Part shown: positions 1 through 9,045 of the stretch, piece after piece
Layout: every line of letters begins with the position of its first letter
How positions within the stretch are numbered: position 1 is the stretch's first letter
NCBI GenBank assembly: GCA_003427395.1
Contig: BFEA01000066.1
Span: 3,335,044-3,383,151 of the forward strand
DNA from: Chara braunii
Lineage: Eukaryota; Streptophyta; Charophyceae; Charales; Characeae
Length of the DNA: 48,108 nucleotides
Direction of reading: 5' to 3'
The notes under the pieces: generated by a model
Seen by the model: only the letters and a program-made list of their open reading frames with translations
The model's database searches: none
What the model was told of the DNA's origin: nothing
Program-made: the position numbers and the translations under genes

Positions 1-70
1 GAGAGAGAGAGAGAGAGAGAGAGAGAGGGAAAGAGAGAGAGAGAGAGCGAGAGAGAGAGAGAGAGAGAGA
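1..70. repeat. (GA)n microsatellite at the window edge
   Basis: Almost pure GA dinucleotide with a few interruptions (GGGAAA, GCGA). It is truncated by the window edge. Confidence 0.95.
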
Positions 71-84
71 AAAAGATTGTAACA

Positions 85-480
85 GTGTGTGTGTGTGTGT
101 CTGTGTGTGTGTGTGTGTATGTTTGCGGGCTCGTGGTGGGTGGCGGGGGGGTGCTGCGACCCCTCCCCCACCACTCACTCAATCAATCAATCAATCAATC
201 AACGAAAAAAAAAAAAAAGGCAAAATCGAAAGAATCTTCCACTAGAACATGAAAATATACAATACTGCGTCTGTGTGTGCGTGTGTGTGCGCGCTTGTCG
301 GGGGTGGGGGGGGCGACCCCACCCCCACCAATCAATCAATCAATCAATCAATCAATGAAAAAAAAAAATAAAAAAAATTGAATGAATCTTCCGCTAGGAC
401 ATGAGAATATACAATCCTACTTGTGTGTGTGTGTGTGTGTGCGCCTGTGGGGCCAATCAATCAATCAATCAACGAAAAAA
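85..480. repeat. Composite tandem repeat, ~152-bp unit built from nested microsatellites
   Basis: Each unit runs (GT)n, a G-rich then C-rich stretch, (AATC)n, an A run, and a unique spacer (CTTCCRCTAGRACATG followed by ARAATATACAAT). The spacer recurs at 232 and 384, giving a period near 152 bp, and a third (GT)n block starts at 85. Open frames here are artefacts of the simple repeats. Confidence 0.85.
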
Positions 481-600
481 AAAAAAAAAAAAAAACGCGC
501 TGCCTTTTTTTTTTTTTTTTTTTTATTTCTATCACCCCCCCCCCCCCCCCCCCAAAAAAAAAAAAAAAAAAATTTTTATTTTTTTTTTCTTTTTTTTGAG
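473..600. repeat. Run of homopolymer tracts (A, T, C, A, T)
   Basis: Consecutive long A, T, C, A and T runs with almost no unique bases between them. Lengths are likely unreliable in the assembly. A GC-rich stretch follows (660-760) with GCGGACGCATCCGCGG-like palindromic content resembling the GC-rich part of the dispersed repeat at 1797-2002. From 780 to 1160 I see no gene. Confidence 0.8.
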
Positions 601-1164
601 GGGGTGGGGCTGGGGATGTGCCACCCCATGGTGCTTTCCAAATCCCCAACCCCCCTCCCCACCAGCCGCCACGCGTCCGCGAAGTGGCGCGTCCACGCGG
701 ACGCATCCGCGGGGGTGGCGGACCCGGCCGCGTCAGCGGATCGGCCGCGCTTGTCTGCCGCCGAGGGTGTTACGTAGCTGACGGGATGTCACGTGACGCA
801 CATGTGATCGACCCCAATAACGCTATTTAGAAATTGACCACCTCATCATTCACCCTGCCGTCGATATGCAAGCGGGTGAAGATATATTTTACTGCAATTC
901 GCAATTAGCCATCGGCCAGGATAGAGAGAACACTGTGAGGTGGCACCGAGCCTCGTTTAATGTCGTCCAAAACCCGCAAGCTTCGAGGCGCAGTCGCTGC
1001 AACGAATCTTTCCCCGCGTGTTCCACGTGTTCCACGTGTTGTGGCCCGCACCGTAGAACATCGAGCAAATGACACATGGGGTAGTAAGAAATAGAGTTCT
1101 AAGCATTGTGCCCTGTTGCACGTGTTGCTAAGTATTTCTCATACATGGTCTGACCCCTACTCAC

Positions 1165-1365
1165 CGATCGTGGATATGTCCCTTTCTCTGGGGCCAGAAA
1201 GGAAAAAACATTCCTCAATGGCAATGGTATGCTCCTTCTTCCCAATCTCGACATCAACCCCTGATGCCTTTAACATATCCTTGTGTTTTGTCGTCAACCC
1301 GGGGACTCTCTGCAATATGTGTTCCGGATATTTCGAGGGCCTCCGTGTTCGAGATGATCCCACCC
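1165..1365 (-). CDS. Candidate internal exon of an unrecognised gene
   Basis: On the minus strand a pyrimidine-rich tract ending in TTGTACAG borders a stretch that stays open to a strong donor, GATCG|GTGAGT. The enclosed 201 bases are exactly 67 codons long and open in one frame. The reading frame contains the segments KYPEHILQRVPGL and GVDVEIGKKEHTIAIEECF. I recognise no family. Splice sites like these arise by chance, and no flanking exon was found, so this is a candidate only. Confidence 0.3.
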
Positions 1366-1796
1366 CTGTACAACATAAGAAAGACAAAACAGAAAATGAA
1401 TACATGTTTTCTAACACGAATCTGATGAAAGTGACAATGTGAGAACCATATAATCGTAAAGACGCAACAGTCACGCGGGACCTCTCCAATTATAGAACCC
1501 CGATTTTGCATGGTCATGAGCACCGAGGTGCGTGTGTGCGGCTGGAAAACAAAACGACTAGCTCATTCGAGCTTAACACCCCTGCCCTTCACAAAGAAAA
1601 ACCACCACAAGTCACAGAAGCAGAAGGCCAACATTCCTGGAACTTCAGATTGCGACGGACTTTTTCCCACAGTGGGCCCACAAAAACTGAAGACATTACA
1701 CATCGACATAATCCAGCTTTTCTTTATATATATATATATATTTTTCTTTAAATCGAATTTAGTTTTTATTTTTTTTTAAATCCTAAACAAAGTCGG

Positions 1797-2002
1797 ATTC
1801 CAAAAAAACAAATATGGGGTTGTAGGGCTTAAAATTCCATACAACCCCATATATAGATATATTTTTTTACCCTATTATTTAATTCAGGAAAATTCTGGTA
1901 AAATCGGGTCCGCGGCCCGGACCAGGTCGGCCGCGGACGCGGCCCCATCTGCGTCCGCGATCCGAGATCGGACCCTCGGACACGTCCGCGGGTGTTTCAT
2001 AG
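1797..2002 (+). repeat. Dispersed palindromic repeat, copy 1
   Basis: It starts with a hairpin (ATATGGGGTTGTA at 1812-1824 against TACAACCCCATAT at 1840-1852), then an AT-rich stretch with TTATTTAATTCAGGAAAA, then a GC-rich block of CCGCGG/CGGCCG motifs, ending in TGTTTCATAG. The same order of motifs is present in opposite orientation at 39581-39772. Both copies have an (AT)n tract just outside the hairpin end. No coding capacity; the class is unknown. Confidence 0.8.
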
Positions 2003-2006
2003 CCCG

Positions 2007-2240
2007 TCAGGCCTTCAAGTCTTCAACTTTAATTCGTTCTTCTTCAGTAAACTGCAACTTCAAGGACACGGTGGGGTGGAGAGGTGAGCTAAAAATGTAG
2101 ATTTGCTTCGATACAATATTATCTTCGTTCATATCCACAAAGATAACGATCACTCGATCCTCCTTTCCGTCAACTTGAGCGATAATGTCCTCGAAATTTT
2201 TGATTATTTCCTCACGTTGTAGTTGATTCGAGTTATTACA
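2007..2240 (-). pseudogene. Coding-like fragment, function unknown (C-terminal end)
   Basis: An open stretch of about 78 codons ends at a TGA (2007-2009), without a start Met; a TAA closes it upstream at 2241-2243. It reads like real protein: FEDIIAQVDGKEDRVIVIF, then a charged tail ending EEERIKVEDLKA. It abuts the dispersed repeat at 1797-2002, which may have truncated the neighbouring locus. It could be a last exon or the remains of a transposon gene. No family recognised. Confidence 0.35.
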
Positions 2241-2254
2241 TTAGTGTTTTCGAG

Positions 2255-2506
2255 TTGATTGTACAGTATTTGGAACGTCAAACATCATATAGGCGGTCAG
2301 GTAGGAGTTGGAAGTCGATAGCAGAAAATGTTGTGATGAAAGAAGTTCCAAGACAAGTGGATGGAGTTAGTCGCGGGGTGTTCATGTTGATGGTCGCGAC
2401 GCTGTTGCAACGTGGTGATCGACCACCTTTCAGGTTCTCTTGTAAAGATATCCCGCTTATTCGACGACAATTGGCATCATGTATTTTAGAACGTCTTTGT
2501 GTTTGA
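2255..2506 (+). pseudogene. C-terminal fragment of a Ulp1-type (C48) SUMO protease-like protein
   Basis: The 83-codon frame matches the end of the Ulp1/adenain fold: a short YLE segment, then VPRQVDGVSRGVFMLMVA, then FSCKDIPLIRRQLASCILE. In active members the central motif is 'PQQ..G.DCGVF', whose Cys is the nucleophile. Here the sequence reads SRGVF, with CGC in place of a Cys codon, so it cannot be an active cysteine protease. The His/Asp half of the domain is absent upstream. No ATG is present (the frame opens at TTG), so this is a fragment. Ulp1 domains are common cargo of plant DNA transposons, which is the likeliest origin; a broken host gene is the alternative. Confidence 0.6.
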
Positions 2507-2585
2507 TGAATTTGATTGACTTAGAAACTTTATTTTGAAAGTATTCTATTTATTAATGATTATATTTTTTAAATCATGACATTAT

Positions 2586-3036
2586 TCAACTGTCGTTTTG
2601 ACAACGATAAAAACAAGTTTGAGTTGTCTTTGGCAGACTCATTGCATGTCCGGCGTCATGTATAGACTTTGTAATCTCAGTCACGTCCCAGTCGTCTCTC
2701 ATACGGCGGAACATGTCATACATTGCGTCCCATGTTTCAATTTTTTTTCAACTCAACGAAAAGTGTACATATGATTGACAAATTGGTATGTGGTTGCATG
2801 ACAGATCTCATCAAGTTTGTGAGTGTGTGGTTCATTAAGTAAAGATGAGTAGCGTCATGCCTCTTGCGTGTGCATAGAATCACATGCCTTGTGACCACCT
2901 GCATTACATGTAACCAACAACTTTGCATTCGTGACCAAACCTTTTGTGCATGGTCATTTAAAGTGTGGATTTCGATCGTAAATAAGCAAAATTTGAAGTT
3001 CTTGTGTAATATAACATGTGTTGTTGCACAAAACAA
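2586..3036 (-). pseudogene. Coding-like region of unknown function with a frameshift in an A8 run
   Basis: A 99-codon frame (3036 to 2737) contains NFKFCLFTIEIHTLNDHAQK and ends just after ELKKN at a TGA next to a run of eight A. The next frame continues at once with convincing sequence (ETWDAMYDMFRRMRDDWD, later EITKSIHDAGHAMSLP) to a TGA at 2586-2588. One base too many in the A run explains the break. No family recognised. It lies next to the Ulp1 fragment but on the other strand, so the two may be remains of one transposon or unrelated. Confidence 0.35.
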
Positions 3037-3060
3037 ACCTGTATGTCAAAATTAACTGGT

Positions 3061-3580
3061 TGTTACAATACACCTTACTCATCACAATTGTAAGCAAGTA
3101 TGGATCTCAACACACTTCCTCATGTCGGGCGAGATGACGAGCGTGCCTATCATTACACTAAGTATTCTAAAGAAGTCCGAATCTCTTCAACATCCAAACA
3201 ACCGTCTCGGGCGAGATGATGGGTATTCTTGCACAATTTAGGGATAACCTAATAAAGAAATATATTATCCAACAAGGATTCAATCATGACACCTTGCGCA
3301 TCACATTTATAAACTTTAAGTTTAACAAATATGGATCTCAACACACTTCCACACACTGTCAGGGTTCCCAGATGAGCGTGTCTATCATTACACAAAGTCT
3401 TTTAAACAAGTCCTCATCTCATCAAACATCCAAACAACCGTCTCAGGCGAGAGGAAAAACCTGCCTGTACAACTTTTGGATAACCTAAAAAATTATGTTA
3501 TCCAATTTAATCCGAGTACATTGCTCATCTTATTTATAAAGTTTAACAAGTATGGATCTAAGCACACTTCCGCATTAAGG
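3061..3580. repeat. Tandem repeat, ~226-bp unit, about 2.3 copies
   Basis: The block 'AAGTATGGATCTCAACACAC' recurs with its TGGATCT at 3101, 3332 and 3553 (spacings 231 and 221). Each block is followed by the motifs CATCCAAACAACCGTCTC and GATAACCTAA in the first two units. Divergence and indels show it is old. Open frames inside it are shared only because of the repeat. Confidence 0.85.
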
Positions 3581-3681
3581 ACGAATGGATGGGCCAACCT
3601 ACGTTTCTTAGGCTGCAATCAAAAATGAATTCGTTAGAAAGAGAACACAATATAATGTCATATTTTAACGAATAACATGTT

Positions 3682-3867
3682 TTATTTCAATTGAACGATC
3701 TTGTTAGGGTCGTCCTTATCCATTTTAATGTTAGCGTCGGAGGGGGTGAGTCTCGAGGACACAGATCCCATCTTTGTCATAGGGGTTGAAAGGTGACCAT
3801 CTTTTACAATTTTCTGCGCGCGATATCTCTCATCCTTTCTCAATACCGTTTGTTGTTCATCATGCAT
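3682..3867 (-). CDS. Small open frame, 61 codons, unknown
   Basis: It starts at ATG and runs to TAA. The product is hydrophilic and highly charged (KDERYRAQKIVKDG, then SDANIKMDKDDPNKIVQLK), with no membrane segment. Base composition is more gene-like than its AT-rich surroundings. No family recognised. It may be an exon or part of a decayed transposon. From 3870 to 4370 I see nothing else. Confidence 0.25.
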   Translation of the reverse strand: MHDEQQTVLRKDERYRAQKIVKDGHLSTPMTKMGSVSSRLTPSDANIKMDKDDPNKIVQLK

Positions 3868-4369
3868 ACATCCGACTTAGCATTTAGTGCTCGAGTTAAG
3901 GCTTACAACCTCAAGCAGCACTTAGCCCACCCGGCCGTTCAACCATAGCGAAGGGTAGGGACATCCTTTCTGTTTTCACTTTTTCTTACCTCTCAGACTT
4001 CCTGCTTCGTTTGGCTCATTCACGACTTAGTTCGATTAGGCTCCTAGGGAAGAGAGGTTTTCACGCCTCTTTACCCATAGATCCCCTAACCTCTCTTGTA
4101 CTTGACCAGCACTCAACACCTTGCTTTGCTCGTCAATCCAAATTCATAGTCTCGTTCCAAAGGTGCAATCTATGCTTTATCCAAAACTCACAATAGAATC
4201 ATCCCAACCAGTATCATCCTCGTATCCCTTGTCATTGTCTCGTACATAACATTTCGAAGGTAGCTCATCCAGGAAGTAGCTCAAAATTATGTTTTCTAAC
4301 TCATCGAGGCACAATTCTGGCTAGTTTTTGTACTGCTAATTCCTAGCAAGTTCATTCCTACTATCCAAA

Positions 4370-5048
4370 CTTTGACACTGGGTAGCACAACGTACGTGTA
4401 CGCGGGTTGCGCGTACACACGTACACGTATTCCTGTTCGCGACACGTACGCGCGTACACGTACTCCCGTACGTGGGAATACGTTAAAAAAAAAAAAAAAA
4501 AAAAGTCATCGAAAAAATCTGAAACAAAAGTATTTTATGCGACTTTTGCCCGAGACTCATCTCAAAATTTTGTACCAAACTCGAGTTACAAATCAAAGAT
4601 ACAAAAAATAAATAAATTGAAATAATTTAAAAAAAATTAGGAAAAAAACACACAAAAATAAAAACAAACTTCTATAACAAATATATGTTATGCAGAAACA
4701 TGATATAAACAACTTTTGCCTGGGAGTGATCCCCGAATTCCCAACCAAACTCGAGTAAGAAATTAAAAACTAAAAAAAGGTAATATTATCATAATAATTA
4801 AAAAACTATTTAAAAATATTTTTTAAATTTGTTAAGGTTTTTTATTTTTAAATCGAGATTGGTTTGGAATTCGGGTATGACTCCCAGACAAATGTTGTGT
4901 GTATCATTATTCTGCACAACATACGTTGTTTTCATATTTTTTGGATTTTTTTTTTTTTTTTTTTTTTTACGTACGCGTACGCGCGATTTTGGGTTCGTAC
5001 GCGTACGCTGGAATACGTACGCGTACGGGGTGCTACCCAGCTTTGACA
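4370..5048. mobile_element. Non-autonomous fold-back DNA transposon (663 bp) with 8-bp target duplication
   Basis: The element spans 4378-5040. Its ends are perfect 11-bp terminal inverted repeats, CTGGGTAGCAC and GTGCTACCCAG, extending imperfectly into CGTACGYGTACG-rich arms. It is flanked by identical CTTTGACA (4370-4377 and 5041-5048). Inside, A and T runs face each other, and 4690-4775 is inverted-homologous to 4840-4930 (CCTGGGAGTGATCCCCGAAT against ATTCGGGTATGACTCCCAGA), so the whole element can fold into a long hairpin. An 8-bp duplication is typical of hAT transposons, but the end does not start with the usual CA, so the superfamily is open. No transposase is encoded. Confidence 0.85.
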
Positions 5049-5138
5049 CTTTAATATTATGAAAATAAAACTTTTGTCCAATGCTTATAGCGCCTAATCT
5101 TTCGCGTTGTCATATGTCCTATCTCGCTTGGTCCCTTA

Positions 5139-5450
5139 CTAATCCTTTCTTCTCGTTGACCCTTTGACTCCCAGGCCGGAGGCAAGGATTTCCCTCTTTC
5201 TTGTCGTGATTTCTCGCAACTCCCTTTCATTGTAAAAGTCCAAGGGTGTAGCTGTCACTCCGGTTTCCATCAGTTCCCCGTCCTTGATATTCCAGTCGTG
5301 TGTGATCACGCTAATCCATTGCTCCAACCAATGACTAGGTGTAGGTCCAAACTCATCTTCCCGTTTGAAGGGTCCCTGTTGTGACCTGCTCGCGGAGAGT
5401 CGCTCTTCTTCTCTAGGCCTTGAGATTTCATCCGTTTCATCACCACTGCT
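5139..5450 (-). pseudogene. Unknown coding sequence 3' of Ty3 pol, distal part
   Basis: About 100 open codons follow a possible acceptor (TTTAG|CAG) or a lone TAA near 5450 and end at about 5139. The frame reads SSGDETDEISRPREEERL, then HWLEQWISVITHDWNIKDG, then FYNERELREITTRKREIL. It directly continues, after one stop, the frame that ends at 5449, so both are probably one former protein. It lies on the same strand as, and downstream of, the integrase ending at 6944. I recognise no domain. Candidates are an extra 3' open reading frame of the element or an unrelated neighbour. Confidence 0.4.
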
Positions 5451-6264
5451 AAATTATATCAATTACCTTCCGCACCTCGTCCTCATCCTCTTCCCTCCGT
5501 ACGAGGCTGAACCCACCCGTAAGGTTTTCAGGGTTCCCGTTACAGGGAACGTCCACCCTCCTTTCGCATTTCTCCCACAAGCGGTTATCGAGTAGCTGAA
5601 AATTCAGGAATGAAAATTCTGAAGTAAGAGTTTTTGGCAGTCCGAAAATCCTGAATGGTTCTGAAGTGGTGAAAGGTCCGAAGACCCTGAAAACCACCTG
5701 TTTAGACAGGCTGCATCCTGAAGTGGTGAAGGGTGTCCTGAAGTGGTTAAGTGAGAGTTTTGGGCAGTCTGAAAATCCTGAATGGTCCTGAAGTGGTAAG
5801 GTCCGAAGACCATGAAAACCACCCTTCACCACTTGAGGATTCAGCCTGCCTAAGCAGGTGGTTTTCAAGGTCTTCGGAACTTTCACCACTTCGGGACCAT
5901 TCAGGATTTTGAGACCTGAACGGTTCAGAAGTGGTGAAAGGTCCGAAGACCCTGAAACCACCTGTTTAGGCAGGCTGCATCCTGAAGTGGTGAAGGGTGT
6001 CCTGAAGTGGTGATGAAAAATACGATAGTTGTTAACCTTCTCGCATTCCTCCCCAAAGTCTGTGTATCCCCTCTCACAACTGCCATGGCCGCTTCGCTCG
6101 TCACGCAGACTCTCTCTTTCCTCTCCCTTTTTTTTGCAATCGTTATTCATACATTGCCTTCCTTTGCCCTCCTCATACCATTGCTCACACCAGTTACTGC
6201 CTTCGGCCTCCTTCCTAGCCAGGCTCTGAACCCTTTCTTCCCCCAATTCACCCCTTTCTCTCAC
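5449..6264 (-). pseudogene. Unknown Cys- and Lys/Glu-rich coding sequence 3' of Ty3 pol, carrying an in-frame repeat insertion
   Basis: The 271-codon frame has three parts. Residues 1-83 are charged with several Cys (SNWCEQWYEEGKGRQC, then ECEKVNNY). Residues about 84-225 are encoded by the repeat block at 5604-6012 and are low-information. The last ~45 residues resume charged sequence (RLWEKCERRVDVP, then REEDEDEVRKVIDII). Removing the repeat block would leave a plausible continuous protein, which suggests insertion of the repeat into an older gene. There is no ATG at the 5' end (GTG). It overlaps the end of the frame at 6261-6551 by four bases. Function unknown. Confidence 0.4.
5604..6012. 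repeat. ~120-bp repeat: direct copies plus one inverted copy
   Basis: The unit contains CCTGAATGGTTCTGAAGTGG, AAAGGTCCGAAGACC and TTTAGGCAGGCTGCATCC. Copies start near 5635, 5755 and 5915 in one orientation, and one lies inverted at about 5820-5910, so parts can pair as hairpins. All copies are open in the minus-strand frame that crosses them. Confidence 0.8.
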
Positions 6265-6551
6265 GCTCGCTCTCTCTCCCTCGCTTTCACTCCTCGATGA
6301 AATATAAATTTACCTTCCCCCTTTTTGATAGGTGAGGGTCCCCTGCATATAAGTTTTCTTGCTCCTCTGCCCAGTACTTGTTTGGACAGGTACCCTACAT
6401 ACAGTTTCCTCTTTACGGTCTTCTGCTCCCCACTAAGTCCCACTCCTTCTCTCTCGCTGGGCCTGTTGATCATATTGTTGTCATTTTCGTTGCCGAATTT
6501 CATTCTTGCTTCTAAGGTTTTTTCCCTGATTCTGTTATAACAAAACAACAC
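6261..6551 (-). pseudogene. Basic coding-like frame just 3' of Ty3 pol
   Basis: A 96-codon frame, highly basic (RIREKTLEARMKFGNENDNN, then GEQKTVKRKLYVGYLSKQVL), ending in an Arg/Glu repeat. It begins about 390 bases after the integrase stop at 6944 and is followed by the frame 5449-6264 with a four-base overlap. No family recognised. The stretch 6552-6943 holds no gene; its GGGGGGG tract (minus strand, near 6690) could be a polypurine tract but I could not find matching LTRs. Confidence 0.3.
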
Positions 6552-6943
6552 CCACCGAGCCCCTCACACACACACTCCCCCAGTTCGATAAAAAATATCT
6601 CCCCCGAGTGCTCCCCGTATCCCTCATACAAAAAGACATATTGCACATCGCCCCTCCATACGGACGCCTCAGTTGCAAGAATTCATCATACCCCCCCAAA
6701 AAGAAATATGGTACAATGCCTCAGGCGTCCTTCCCCGATACCACCCAGCCCTTACACATAGAAAACCCATGGCGCAAAGGTATGAGGGCACCCCATCTTG
6801 TCAATCAGCCCAAGCAGTTACCCTGCCCCTAAAACAGAAATCCCGCAGCCATAGTTAGAGACAACTTATAGTATAGGCATGACTACCGCCAACTCTCAGT
6901 TTGCAAATGTCTCAGTTTCCTTATCCTGGGCCTCCTGAAGCCA

Positions 6944-7342
6944 TTATTCCACTGGATCCCGACTTAGAAACCTGACCAGTAGTTGCCCTGGGAAGGGTCC
7001 TTTCAATCCGGTTTCATCCAAGTCTTCCAATTCAAAGTTGTTCAGTCCCACACGCTTAGCAATCCAATAGGGGCCTTTGAACCTCTTTCCCAAATGTCAA
7101 GACCATGTATTTTCCAATGCCGAGTTTCTAACCAGTACCATTTCCCCCACCTGAAGTGGCTCTTTCCGGATATTCTTGACCTGATCCCACCTTGCTTTAT
7201 ACCTCATCTTGCTATCCAGTACCCGATTGACAATATCCTCCATGACTTCCTCATTTCTAAGGACCTGCTGACACCCTGCTTCAATTAACTCTTCTGTGGT
7301 CACGTGCGGATCGTCATCTAACCTGTTGAAGGTGGGTATCAA
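6944..7342 (-). pseudogene. Ty3-type integrase, C-terminal GPY/F domain
   Basis: The frame reads IEAGCQQVLRNEEVMEDIV, then KARWDQVKNIRKEP, then VGEMVLVRNSALENTWS, a TGA at about 7097, and directly afterwards in frame KRFKGPYWIAKRVGLNNFEL and a terminal GQLLVRFLSRDPVE before TAA (6944-6946). The GPY motif after a 'G-x-x-V-x-V-x-x' segment identifies the non-specific DNA-binding end of Ty3 integrases. The internal TGA makes it a pseudogene. There is no chromodomain after it. Confidence 0.85.
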
Positions 7343-7454
7343 CTTTCAAGGCTTCCATGGGGAAATCGATCTCTCTTCCATACTAGAGTTCCGCTGGGAT
7401 ACATCTGGTCGTCCTCTTAGGTGTCATGTTCTCCGAAAAGACAGCCTGCTTAAG

Positions 7455-7800
7455 TTATTTGGGCCAACTCCTCAGATCGTCCGCCGTGAGCTTCGCAATT
7501 GTGTTCTTTAAGGTCTGGTGCCCTCTTTCCACAGGTGCATTAGACTCAGGGTGATATGGCTCGATGAGCTTGATAGGTACGCAGAGCCTTTTAAGCATTC
7601 TCGACACTTCTTGGTTTACAAATTTCATTTTATTGTCTGCTATGAACCTCCTGATGAAGGGGTGCCTTTGGTAAAAATCCTCTATCCAATCTGCTACACT
7701 TTTCCCTGTCTTATTCTTGAGGGCGACTGTCTCCACGAACCCACTCAAGTTGTCCCGTGCATCAAGAATATACCTGTATCCATCCGTTGATACAGGCCTG
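7455..7800 (-). pseudogene. Ty3-type integrase catalytic core
   Basis: After VSTDGYRYILDARDNLSG come FIADNKMKFVNQEV (second catalytic Asp in ADN) and PYHPESNAPVERGHQTLKN (catalytic Glu), with the D-to-E distance typical of the DD35E core. Upstream, where the first Asp should lie (7800-7860), the sequence is broken by a TGA and reads HLVH, so that residue cannot be confirmed. A frame break separates the core from the C-terminal domain (7343-7454). Confidence 0.85.
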
Positions 7801-7859
7801 GCTCCAAGATTACGATGGACCAGATGTCATGGCCCTAGCACCCGTGTTGGTCTAAGTGG

Positions 7860-8264
7860 CTCGAAGACGCGGGCCGAGCTCCGTTCCTGGCAGATCAGAC
7901 AGGTCTGACAGTACGAGGTCACCATACCCGCCATGCCTGGTCAATAATTGAGAGGTGTTATTTTTGCAAGGGTCCCTTTGCACGATCGATGTCCCCCTGC
8001 TAGTCCGTCGTGTATCGCCTGGATTACGTCGAGCTGCCTAGACCTCTCGTAAACGACTCTCCTAGGAGTAACGCCTTCCTCCCTCGTGAACAGATGGCCG
8101 CTCCTTAGGACGTACCTCTCGGCCTTCTCCCTTCCTTTAAGGCTGACCTCCACGAGTTGCTTGTTTCCTACCAGCAGCAACCCGATTTCTCGAAAGATCC
8201 CTTCATACATCTGAACATAGAAAAACTCCTTCCCTTCCTGATCCTCACCCCGCCTCTCCTGCAT
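7860..8264 (-). pseudogene. Ty3-type integrase HHCC zinc domain and linker
   Basis: The 107-codon frame ends in IQAIHDGLAGGHRSCKGTLA, giving the two His of the integrase HHCC finger. After one TAA the same frame gives YCQTCLICQERS, the CxxC half. The upstream part (LLVGNKQLVEVSLKGREKAE, then LRSGHLFTREEG) is the usual linker between RNase H and integrase. A stop lies inside the finger. Confidence 0.8.
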
Positions 8265-8940
8265 CTAGTTCACCAGTAGCTACAACTCCTTTTGTTCCCA
8301 AGACTCTACTAAACTCATCACGGCTTCCCAACCTCCCTCAACAACCATCACTATCAATTCCTCTCTCGGACCCCTTATCGCTCCCCACGAATCTTTCTCC
8401 TCTTTGCGTCTTTGTGTGGTGACTACAAAAGGTGCCCCTTTTTCCAAAGTTTGAATTAACAACTCCCCTGACGCGCATACTTCGCTCATCATTTCGTTAT
8501 CCACCACAAGGGCTCCTCCTTTGTATTCAACAAATGCGTCGATGGTTTCCACATCCTCCACCCCTTCGGGTGTGATGCAGACCCGACCTAACCCATCGGC
8601 CTTGTTTCTGAGTCCAGCAATTCGTTCAATCTTGTAATCGAACTGCCAAATGAAGCCTACCCATCTTTCAACCGTCGGATCTATAAGCTTGTAATTTTTT
8701 AATGCCCCTGCGATATTGGTCGGATCGATCCTTAGGATAAAACGTCTCCCGAATAGGTAGGCTTGAAAGGTCTTGAGGCAATGTAGAATGACTAGAACCT
8801 CCTTTTTGAACTGGGAGTATCGTCGTTCTGCAGAGTTCAGGGTTCTACTTTCGAACCTAATCGGCCATTCTTTCCCTTCCTCATCTTTTCGTATCAGAAC
8901 GCCCTCTACAACCAAGGGTCCTCCGTCCGTTTCGAGAATA
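8265..8940 (-). pseudogene. Ty3-type RNase H domain plus linker
   Basis: The 211-codon frame has IRFESRTLNSAERRYSQFKK and EVLVILHCLKTF (catalytic Glu region), FILRIDPTNIAG (catalytic Asp region), RWVGFIWQFDYKIERIAG and NKADGLGRV (C-terminal Asp). The N-terminal beta-hairpin Asp lies upstream of 8915 in less clear sequence. Unusual for the family, about 100 acidic residues follow before the integrase linker. In life the RNase H removes RNA from the RNA/DNA hybrid during reverse transcription. Confidence 0.85.
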
Positions 8941-9045
8941 AATGGTCGTCCAACTTTGTTGTTTAAAACAGGGCGCTACCAAGGTGACTTGTTCCGATGT
9001 CAGTATGTCCTTGAGGGTTTGGACGACTGCCTTTCGCTCCTCAGT

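Noticed and set aside
89-830. Long frames across the microsatellite block
   Set aside because: They are produced by (GT)n, (AATC)n and homopolymers; residues are simple repeats with no protein character.
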